A stretch of 64,000 bases of DNA from Takakia lepidozioides (Eukaryota > Streptophyta > Takakiopsida > Takakiales > Takakiaceae). The notes beneath the pieces are model-generated. The model was not told the origin of the DNA, did no database searches, and saw only the letters and a program-made list of their open reading frames with translations. Numbering within the stretch: position 1 is the first letter of the stretch; each line of letters begins with the position of its first letter. The translations under genes were made by a program, and so were the position numbers. The stretch spans positions 46,128,001 through 46,192,000 of the forward strand of contig CM060731.1 in the NCBI GenBank assembly GCA_030704615.1. The letters are read 5' to 3'. Below, in pieces: positions 55,456 through 64,000 of the stretch.

Positions 55456-56155
55456 GTTCTTGGGAGAGTCAGCTTGGTCTTAGCAAGCGTTTCAATCTCT
55501 GACTACTCAGCTACGCCGTAGTGGTTCAATCTCACAGACCAATCCGATATTACCTGACTACAGACACAAGCAGCACACACAAGAGGTCATCGGTCAAATC
55601 CTCCATGGGTCAGGACAGGTCAAGGACAATGTGGTAGGGCACCTTCTTCTTCAACCTATTTCAGCCTGTGTTGCCCTCTCATCAGACTCGGCCGCAAGAT
55701 GCATATTGAATTCTGTAAGTTAGGTCGTTGGGTAGATCTGTGGTGGTTTGGAGTGACTTTGGCAAGTTACTGCCAGTGTGGCAGCAGAGAAGTATCCAAA
55801 AACATATAATAGAGGTGAGAAGAAGCTTTGGGGTGAACACTTTCCGACCCCAATGGTGGGACAATGGAGACAAAAAGGCGAATGTCTGTTGGACTACAGA
55901 GAGAAGCAGATGCATTTCAGATTGTGATAAGTAGGGTTGGGGTGTTTTGGGGAAGAACTCCACACCAGTATGGTTGGGGTGTTTGCTAGTATAATTGTAG
56001 GCTGTCAGAGGCATGGATAGCTGAAGGAGCAGGGATAGAGTGTGGGTCCAGATTCATCCAAGAGGGCTGGATTTCAAGCTCCACATTACCTATGATTCCC
56101 TGTGGAAGGATAGTTACAAGAAACCTACATGGGTAGATGGTCAACTAGAAGCAGC
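55456..56155 (+). repeat. R1 cassette, copy C
   Basis: Collinear with copy A (26861-27475), with an extra block at 55925-56070 before the shared CCTATGATTCCCTGTGGA segment. Here that segment reads in frame as DSLWKDSYKKPTWVDGQLEA. It lies in the left arm of the CACTA element. Confidence 0.8.
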
Positions 56156-56159
56156 ATGT

Positions 56160-57130
56160 TGTACTATATGTCATTACTGTACTATATGTCATTCCAGAGA
56201 CTGTCATTGTTGGTCCATGTGTTTTACAACAATGCTATCAATATAAGACTTCTGGTTCGCATTGGAAGCTCAATCCCTGTAAGTTCATTGTGTGTGAAGC
56301 TCAAACTTGTGATTTGAAGGATCTTGTAGCCAAGTTCATTCAACCGGAAAGGAAAAATTCTGAAAGCTCCCAAATTTGATGTGGGCAAGCTTTTGGAGGT
56401 AAGACTTAGCTTCCCTCCTCTGATGTAAGTGTTGGATAAGTTTCATTTAGTGTCGACCTTCACTGCATATATTGGCTCTTTTCTTGGCTGGTTTCATATT
56501 TTCTTGGCTGGTATGTTGTTGGTTGGCTTCTTTCATTTCACGTGTGTAGTGGAAGGGGAGAAGTACTTTCCTAAGTTCTGCTGCAACAATGTCTTTTTCC
56601 AGCCTAGATGTTTTCGATGGATACAAATTGAAGTGTTTTGAATGTTGCTGCAATACTATAATAAAGTGGAGGGTGCTGAATGCAGTTGGCCTTGCTTCGT
56701 GCAGGCATAATCCAGGGAAATGTGGACATAGCTGAAACCCCATGATAGCATTTCTAGAGGACGGTGTGGATGGCCTCACAATCCAACATGCAAAATCCAT
56801 GACAATGTGGAGATGGCTGAATGGGCAAACAGGTTAAGTGGCGAACAAGCCACGTCACTGGTACATAGTTGCATGCTTACATAGTACATGAAAGCGTACT
56901 ATATGTCATTCCCGAAATTGACCATGTTGGTCCATGTATTTTACAACAATGCTATCAATAAAAGACCAATGGTTCGCATTGGAAACTCTATCCCCGTAAG
57001 TGGCTTGTGCGTGATGCTCAAACTTGTGATTTGAAGGATCTTATACCCCAGTTCATTGCAGAGGTGATTGGAAAAGACATTGAGAAGGAAACAGTCGTTA
57101 TCTATAATCTACAGATCCCCTTCAATTTGA
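56160..57130 (+). pseudogene. Tandem fragments of ribosomal protein eS1 (RPS3a)
   Basis: Two related blocks, 56160-56403 and 56885-57130. Block 1 encodes CDLKDLVAKFI and then KILKAPKFDVGKLLE followed by GTAAGA, a donor-like site. Block 2 encodes CDLKDLIPQFIAEVIGKDIE, then KETVVIYNLQ and a FDVGK-like end. These match the C-terminal third of eukaryotic eS1, a small-subunit ribosomal protein. Each block is preceded by a shared segment (VFYNNAIN-RP-VRIG). Both are frameshifted and internally deleted; block 2 lacks the VFIRKVK part. They are captured or retrocopied gene pieces, not functional genes. Confidence 0.7.
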
Positions 57131-57499
57131 TGTGGGAAAGCCGGCTGGCTGGAGGTCTAGTCTCACTTTCACTCATCTAATGTCAGTGTTGTATCCATTG
57201 CAATGTGGAGATGTTTGAAACAACATTGGAGCATTTCCAGAGGATGGTCTGGATGGCCTTTCGTGGCGTGTGCCGAATCCATGGCAAGAAAACATTGCAG
57301 GCAGAACCCATGGCAATGGTACCAGCACGGGTTGGTCCAAAGCCAATTGCAACAACAAATGAATAAAGGGTGCTGAAAGGAAAGCACTCCATAATTGATC
57401 ATAAAATCCAGTGTCCAAGCATGATATCTTAATGGGAATGCGAAGGGAGTGTTACCACCTTAAACTATCATGCATGGTCTATAACTGGAGTGCACAAAT
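57131..57499. other. Spacer 3' of TNP2
   Basis: Contains a second short block (57180-57320) similar in wording to 56690-56810 (GTGGAGATG, GGATGG-CTGGATGGCCT). Nothing else recognised. Confidence 0.35.
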
Positions 57500-60400
57500 C
57501 TAGCATATATAATCATCATCATCCTCATCTATGTCTGGGTCACTACATGTATCACTGTCTTCATCACAGACTTGATCTTGTCCAAGGGTTGGCTGAACAT
57601 CATCACCACGTATACGGAGTGTTCGGAGGTACAAGGAGGCCACCTGCTCTGGAGTAACCAGTACCGCTCGGCTGCATGTTGGGCCATCAGTAACCAGAGT
57701 CTCATCTAGTCTTTGTGGGGCTAACAATCCTTCCACTTCCGCCACATCATCATTATCAATTGATATGTCACAGACCACTCTACGTGCTCGGGGGCTCTTC
57801 TCCAGGACGACTTTCCACCCCGGCTCCTTCACACAATCAGAAAAAAACACTTGATCAACCTGGCCAGGAACACAAAAGGTTGCTCAGAAGGTGGAAGCAT
57901 ACGGTTAAAATTGACAAGTGTGAAGCCAGCATCATCCTGCTTCATTGACATAGGTTGACGACCACGCGACTCGCCCGTACCCACGAACACAAAAACACTA
58001 TAGGTTGTGTTTGGCCATAGTCAATTTGCAAAATCTCCCTTATAAGACCTACATATCTTGTAGGTTCTTCCATGTCATTGCCTGAATTGTTGGTAATGGG
58101 CTGGTGCTGGAAAACAGTTGAGACTCCACAATCAAAAGACACCATACTTGTTGTGTTCATGCTGGGGGATGTAACCCTGTAATGGTTACCATACGCTGTC
58201 ATACTCTTGAATGACAGGGCAGTAAATGATGGAGGCCTTGAAAGATCCAGTAATTCCTCACGTGTTGTAGGATCAAGCCCATCTGATTGAATTGAGAGAT
58301 GATCCCGTACACCTTGAGGGAGCCAAACAGCAAATGGAGGACAAGGATGCAAATCAGGAGGGTACTGAATTGCCGTGGGATTGCTCATGCCTTCCAGCCC
58401 TTGCTCCTCACAAAACAAGCGTCGTCTGGCTTCTATCCGTGTGGACTCTGCTTCATATATCCTATCACAATCCGAGGGTCAGCCAAGAGATTGACAGAGG
58501 TGGCGTGGGAGATTTGAAAAGACGCCATATGCCAACTAATGATAAATGACTAAAACTTGGAAATTTGAATGTCAATGAAGTAGATTTCTTACCCCAACAT
58601 GACTGACAGACGAGGATGGTTCTGAATGATGTACTCATGTACAATATCACACAGGTCATTAATTTTCGGGCTTTAGAACTTCCTTCCACAACTTCACGTT
58701 CCACAGATTCTGCCTCATCTGCATCCCACACCCTTCATACACTTCCATCAAATCCTGCCATATACTCTGTGCAAAAACCCAATGCTTCTTCAAATTGGTA
58801 TCCTTCTGCCATGCTCCCCTCGGGCCTTGCCATGTTTCTTACGTAGCCCTTCATATCTTTCATTGCCCGCTCCATGGGGTACATCCAACGAGATGCTATG
58901 GGCCCGCATAAGTACAACTCTCAACCAGATGTGTCATCACATCAAAAAATGATGGTGGGAACTCTTTCTCTATAAGACACAGAGTGAGAACTGCTTCAGT
59001 TCTCAATTCCTCATACTCTACAGGATTCACCACTTTTGCACACAACTTCTTAAATACACGACATGCTCGCAAATGGCCCTTCGAGGACCACTTGCCATGA
59101 GCCCACGGATAGCAAGCGGTATAATTTGCTGCATGAGCACATGATAGTCATGTGATTTCATGCCAGACAACTTCTTCTTCACCACATGCTTTTTGAAAGC
59201 TGATGCGTAGCCTGTTGGCACTTTCAAGTTCTGCACAATCTCCAGAAAGACTTGTAACTCAGCCTCAGTGAGGACATAAGGGGCAGGAGGCATAATTAAC
59301 GTATCTGCTCTGTCAGGATCACATTGTAGCCACAATTCCGGGCGCATCCCAAGTACCTCCAAATCACGGCGAACTTTCAATGTGTCTTTCTCACCAAAGA
59401 TAGTTTTAATAATATTTTCAGCCAAGTTCTTCTCGCAATGCATTGCGTCAAACGTGTGGCGGATGAGGAGACCCTACAAAATGAACACATAAGCTATTGA
59501 GCATTTACTCATCACAATTTAAACAGAAAACGCAAAAATGTACACAGCCAATTTAAAGGCCATGAAGGAATTACCTCCCAATAAGGTAAGACATATAAAA
59601 TTGACAATCGCTTAACTCCATGAGTTTTTGCTGGGTCTGTCCTGCTATCTGGCGTCCCTCCGTTTTCCACCCATGCAGTGCGAGCTGTTGCAAGCTCCTT
59701 GATTTGTGTTCCAGTCTGCGTTTTTGGAGGAGTTCCATGCTTAGTAGCGCCATTGAACATTCTTGGATATTCTTCGATATACCTTCTATACGGATGATTG
59801 CGGGCCAAAAATCTACGGTGGCCTAGGAAAACAATTTTTCTACATGTGTGTAACTGCTGTGAAGTCACCCCGGGTCCACAAGCTGGACAACCAGCATAAC
59901 CTTTCGTCACTTGACCTAGAGCAAGCCATATGCAGGGTAGTCATGGATTGACCACATCAACACTGCCCTCAGTGCGAATTCGCGTTGACCACGAGGACGG
60001 GAAACATCATGAGCTGCAATCCCTCTCCATAGTTCCAGTAGCTCTTCCACTAGGGGCATCAGGTAAACATCTACGTTGTCCGAGGTAACAGACTCCTTAC
60101 CAGGAATCAGTAGCGCTAACATGACAAAGAACTTTTTGGTCATTAACCACGGAGGCAGATTGTAATTGACCAAGAGAACGGGCCATGTGCTCCAACTTGT
60201 GGATTGAGCTCCGTAGGGATTTACACCGTCTAAGGCCAATCCAAATCGCAGAGATCGTGGCTCTGCAGCAAAATCCTCAAATGTGGTGTCAATGTGTCTC
60301 CATGCTTTGCTATCAGCTAGATGTCGAACCAACCCATCCTGGCTCTTATGTCTGTCGTGCCATGTCATGAGGTTAGCGATCGATTTACATCGGTACATAC

Positions 60401-61597
60401 GTTTCAACCTTGGAATGACAGGGAAGTGTCGCAATACTTTCTTGGGCACACTTCCACGACCTGGAATGTAACGGGAACTGCGGCACACTGGGCAAATGTC
60501 TACATTCTCATACTCCCCATGGAAGAGTACACAACCACGCTCACAGGCATGAATCATGGTGTACTGCAATCCCATCTTGGCAATCATGGTTTTTGCTTCA
60601 TAGTGAGTTTTCGGCAATGAATTCTCTTTAGGCAAAAAACTCTTACGCAACAATCCCAGAAGCTCATCCACAAATGCATTGGTGCACTTGTGGGTAGTGC
60701 ATGCGTTCAGCAACGTCAAAGTTGCTTGCACCGGCTGATGGAGCACCCTTCAAAAAGTGGACATTGCGACTGTCGGAAGAGTTTATCATACTCGGGATCA
60801 ACGTGCAGGTGAGCATTCTCATCAAATTCATTGTCTCCGGAATCGTCGAGATCATCGTCATGATCAGCAAATGTGTGATCGGTTCCACCATGAATGGGGT
60901 CCTCTCTGTTTGCATCTGCAAAGAGAAACGCTTCCTGCAATGCACGCTGCATTTCTACCTCCAATCCACCACTCTCATCTGCGTTCTCTGTGACATTGGG
61001 CTCCCGCTGTGCCGCAGGGCCTTCGTCTTCGAATATTCACATCCCTGCATCCCAATAGTCATCTTGTGAGTGGACCAACAACGATGTGACACTTGTTCAT
61101 ATTATGACATAGGAGGCACGGTGACGTTGCAGTGATGCAGTCATATTTACGTATGTATCTTATGAATATACACCCAATCAAAACACGACATTTGTAACCA
61201 TTGAAGTCATAGTTGCAGTCACTTACTTAGTCATATATGACTACATGACTACACATGACCAATGAAAACACGACATGTGCATTAATTAAAGTGATAACGG
61301 AAGTGGCGTAGTCATAGTCACGTCTGTATCTTATGACTTCTTGACTACAATCACCCAACGAAATGTCGACATGTGGAGAAGAGGATCGTTGCATTCAAAA
61401 TTCAAACTAAAGTGTTGAAGGGAAAGTGACGATCTTACCGGAAGAGAACAGCGTCGGAGAAGAGGATCCCTCCCGTGTATCATGTAATGATTCCTCACTG
61501 TTTCCAACAACAGTATTTTTCCTCCATGACACTCATCGCAGTTGCATAGCATTTTTGTATGCCCATTCCTTGTGGCAAATTCGCCATAGACGGTCAT
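57500..61597 (-). pseudogene. CACTA TNP2-type transposase, multi-exon, frameshifted
   Basis: Exon 1 (61597-61439) has the transposase-associated CNCDECHGGKILLLETVRNH motif and a donor CCG|GTAAGA. Exon 2 from about 61060 has acidic DHDDDLDDSGDNEFDENAHL, then Transposase_21 (60746-59916): HACERGCVLFHG, CPVCRSSRY, FPVIPRLKRMY, MTWHD, LRFGLALDGVNPYG, PLVEELLELWRGI. A donor lies near 59575; the next exon has FDAMHCEKNLAEN (59470). A DUF4218-like part gives VVNPVEYEELRTEA and LCGPIASRWMYPMERAMKDM. A DUF4216-like part (58418-57942) gives MTAYGNHYRVTSPSMN and YVGLIREILQIDYG. The acidic C-terminus stops at 57500. One-base shifts near 60730, 59925, 59085, 58925 and 57850 break the frame. Confidence 0.85.
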
Positions 61598-61765
61598 CTA
61601 TTCTACGCCTACGCATCCGGTCGCCACCTGCACTGTACATGCTTTGAACGTCACCCCTTCCCTCTTTGCATGCTACGCACAGTGCATTGTCTCTAGTTTT
61701 GCACCAGCTGCCAATGTGCTATTTCTATATCTATAGTATACTATAAGTATCGTTTCTGAGTGTCC
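61598..61765. promoter_or_regulatory. Bidirectional promoter region between the CACTA genes
   Basis: 168 bases separate the two divergent starts. TATCTATAGTATACTATAAG (61726-61745) provides TATA-like sequence for the forward gene. No experimental support. Confidence 0.4.
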
Positions 61766-64000
61766 ATGGTGAAGCGGAAGGTCTTCGAAGTGACAGTCCC
61801 TCTCACTGAGTACGAGAAGTTCCGAGAGCGCCGGATTGCTGCCATAAAGGAGGTGGAAGCAACGTTCAAGCAGTCGATAGATGGGTGAGTTTAGTTCCTG
61901 ACTTTGGATACCCACCCACTAAACTTGCAATTCGCCTTATCCTCTAACCTTCCTACAGCGATCATAAGCTTCATAGCACAAATGGGGGCGAGTAGCTGCG
62001 ACTTGTACAAACAGAGAGGCAAACAACATGCAGTGAGTGACGATTAGGTTTGAGGAGGGTGTGTCATTAGGCGGGAGATGTCCGCCGTCATTCGTGGGCA
62101 GCCATTACGTCCTGGTAAGGTGCGGCTGTGGTTCAGCGTAGGCTTAAGAGTATTAGGGTATGTATGCTTGCATTTGTTTGTGATTGTTTGAGAGGGAGGT
62201 CATGGAGGTGTTTGTGCAGGCTTGCGGGAGCGAATCGCCCTCGCAAGCCACGCGCTCCGAAGGAAAAAGCTAGGGATCAAGGTCCTGCAAGGCAAAGTGC
62301 CAGACTGAAGACGATGAAGACTACGATTCTGCATGAGGGCTCTTCTGAGGACGATGAGGACGATCCACTCCTCCCACGCCAGTGCGAGGCGAGTGCGTTG
62401 TTGGCGGATGCCACGGCAAGCCGAGGAGAACATGCCCATGCTCATGTCGCAGGACAAAAACGCCCATCATCTACACTACAAACACCTTCTCCGTCTGTGA
62501 GTTATAGTTCTTCACAATGACCATGATTCAAATTATGTATGTTTTTGGTAAAATCACGAAGAGATAGGGTATGGTAAGATCATGAAGAGATAGGGTATGT
62601 CTGTCAAGACAGGGAAGTTGGACAATGCAGGGGTCAGCCAAGGCACAATCACAAATGATTTCCACTAGACAAATTGAAGTGCCAAAGGCATGATGTCAGG
62701 CCAATGTAGACTTCAGGTGTGTTCAAATTCTTTGCCCCATGAAACCAACGTCCTGGTACTAAGCTACAATGGCTACTTATAGAGATACTTGGGTTACTTA
62801 TGCACCCAGAATATCAGTAAAACTTGGAGGGATACTTCTCATGGACCCATCAGGTTTGTCCATTTGAATTCTTGTTATGGATTTCAGGAACACCCCAAAC
62901 CTAAGAGGGTTCAAAAATGTACTGGGAGGACATCATTGGGGCCAATCAAATTTGGGAGATTTACTGCCCAAGATCATACTGAGTTTTGGGTAATCTTGTC
63001 TTTACAAATGATATGTGCTTCCAGTTTGTTATATTGAATTCAAGGATTTGCTGCTTGCTGCCTATATGTATGTGTAATCACCCACATTGTACTGGGGAAA
63101 TTTCTTTTCAGGGCAAGCACAAGCGCACTGGATCCACGATCCCTGCTGCTAGCAATGGAGATGGCGCCCACAAGAACGCAGGAGGTGGCCCTAACTCTCC
63201 CATCGTTGTGGGTTCTGTGCCACCAGTACCCCCACCTTATTATGGTATGCCTCAATACCCACAGTCTGGCACTCAATATGGTCAGGGTCAATATGGTGCT
63301 CCTCCATATGGGCAGTATGGCCAGTATCCTCCTCCACCATATTTGCCACCCCCTAATAGCTATGGGGGTGGCATGCCACTGAAATATTCTCCTGCTTATG
63401 GACAATATGGCCAGTATGGTCCTCGGCCTTCTGGCCAACAACCATGGCCACCAGTCCCTACTTGGCAGGATCCTGCTTTGAATTCTCCTGAGCGCACGGA
63501 AGGTCTCTGAAGGAGGGGAGGGTGCCGTTTCAAAGAATGATAGAACCAATGCTTTAAGGAGGGCTAATAGCTCAGCCAAAATTGAAGCTGCCAAGGTGAA
63601 GGAAGAGATAATAGTTGCAGGTCTTCCTCCCACGGTGATTTTGACGAACCTCAAAGGAGCCCCGTATGGTCAGACCTGGAATGTATGGCACGCTGCCCTT
63701 AAAGGACAGGCTTATCGCAAGCTAGATTGTTCCCTTGCCATCAACAACCAACCTGATGAAGTTGTATACGAAATCAGAGATCACCTAGCTAAGCTATTTT
63801 CATATACGCCACACAAGTTAAAAGACTTCCACCTAAAACAAACAATTGGCAGAATAATGAAGAGCCAGCGTTATGAAGCACACACTGCGTGGTTGGGTGG
63901 TAAGGGGAAACCCATTACTGTGTCTGACGAGGTATGGAACAAGCTTGTAAGTTACTGGCAGACAGAGGTGTTCCACAAAGTGTCGGGCAACATGAAGAAG
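61766..64000 (+). CDS. Ptta/En/Spm-type second CACTA gene, partial
   Basis: Exon 1, 61766-61884: ATG then VKRKVFEVTVPLTEYEKFRE, donor GATGG|GTGAGT. Exon 2, 62220-62496: basic then acidic GANRPRKPRAPKEKARDQGP and HEGSSEDDEDDP, with phase-compatible splice sites (TGTGCAG acceptor, TCT|GTGAGT donor). Exon 3 from 63113 (TTTTCAG acceptor): PVPPPYYGMPQYPQ and a Gly/Tyr/Pro/Gln-rich repeat region (YGQYGQYPPPPY). After a shift or a short intron near 63500-63545 the frame runs to the window edge with LKGAPYGQTWNVWHAALK and VWNKLVSYWQTEVFHK, the Transposase_24/Ptta-En-Spm signature. It is probably the accessory DNA-binding TNPA-like protein. The C-terminus lies beyond 64000. Confidence 0.65.
62497..63112 (+). 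other. Intron 2 of the Ptta/En/Spm-type gene
   Basis: Bounded by GTGAGT at 62497 and TTTTCAG ending at 63112. A short direct repeat (GAAGAGATAGGGTATG twice near 62558-62600) is the only structure seen. Confidence 0.5.

Larger units (their letters stand above)
54873..64000. mobile_element. CACTA (En/Spm-type) element, right end outside window
   Basis: The left end CACTACAAGAGATGAGCG at 54873 fits the plant CACTA consensus, and TTTTTAGGACTACGGCTTTG beyond it is typical subterminal sequence. Subterminal repeats (ATGACTAC-type; CCAAT-AAAACACGACAT three times at about 61169, 61256 and 61348, with a complementary form near 55105) link the two arms. Inside are a reverse TNP2 transposase, a divergent forward gene and a left-arm insert with R1 and eS1 fragments. 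The right TIR was not found, so the element may continue past 64000. Confidence 0.7.

Noticed and set aside
1-64000. tRNA or rRNA genes
   Set aside because: No convincing A/B-box cloverleaf or rRNA signature was seen by eye; a covariance-model scan would be needed to exclude them.

Overview
The window is nuclear DNA from a land plant with a large, transposon-rich genome. The evidence is an intact PLS-class DYW pentatricopeptide (PPR) gene, scattered DYW-PPR fragments, plant-type Ty1/copia, Ty3/gypsy, L1-like LINE and CACTA elements, and initiator-Met primer-binding sites. A non-seed vascular plant, most likely a fern, is my inference from the PPR abundance and repeat load; no sequence here is diagnostic of it. 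The only complete, undamaged host-type gene is the intronless DYW-PPR gene at 11485-13689. Almost everything else is mobile DNA or fragments of host genes carried in or next to mobile DNA.

Layout. 1-2.25 kb: unassigned, with a dispersed ~90-bp repeat. 2.26-8.57 kb: reverse-strand L1-like LINE whose ORF1 is split by a solo LTR (5939-6662) with a 5-bp target-site duplication (TSD). 8.6-11.4 kb: no gene recognised. 11.5-13.7 kb: PPR gene. 14.9-15.65 kb: degenerate minisatellite. 16.1-18.6 kb: inverted LTR copy, then a reverse-strand LINE fragment interrupted by an unidentified insert. 19.36-22.19 kb: 5' part of a copia element, fused to a reverse-strand Ty3/gypsy element (22.19-26.28 kb) that has lost its reverse transcriptase. 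26.86-29.95 kb: a shared cassette (called R1), the first exon(s) of a NAK/AAK-like kinase, and broken PPR copies. 30412-37369: complete chromodomain Ty3 element with near-identical LTRs and a perfect 5-bp TSD. 39.7-42.56 kb: gag-protease of another Ty3 family. 42.56-43.46 kb: two convergent orphan ORFs. 43.65-45.37 kb: reverse PPR pseudogene. 45.37-52.4 kb: reverse-strand 3' part of a Ty3 element whose pol ends in a PHD finger, split by a 5000-bp DNA transposon (46516-51515) with perfect 18-bp terminal inverted repeats (TIRs) and an 8-bp TSD; that transposon carries DYW-PPR and LINE pieces. 52.4-54.87 kb: transposon debris. 54873 to the right edge: a CACTA element with a decayed reverse-strand TNP2 transposase, a divergent forward Ptta/En/Spm-type gene, and a copy of R1 plus ribosomal protein eS1 fragments inside its left arm.

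How it fits together. The order of insertion can be read from the nesting. The most unusual theme is repeated co-occurrence of R1 with pieces of host genes (DYW-PPR, AAK-like kinase, eS1) in three different settings, two of them inside DNA transposons. This suggests transduplication, but which element does the capturing is not resolved. Many coding remnants differ from open frames by single bases, even in the youngest LTR element, so assembly indels may account for part of the damage.
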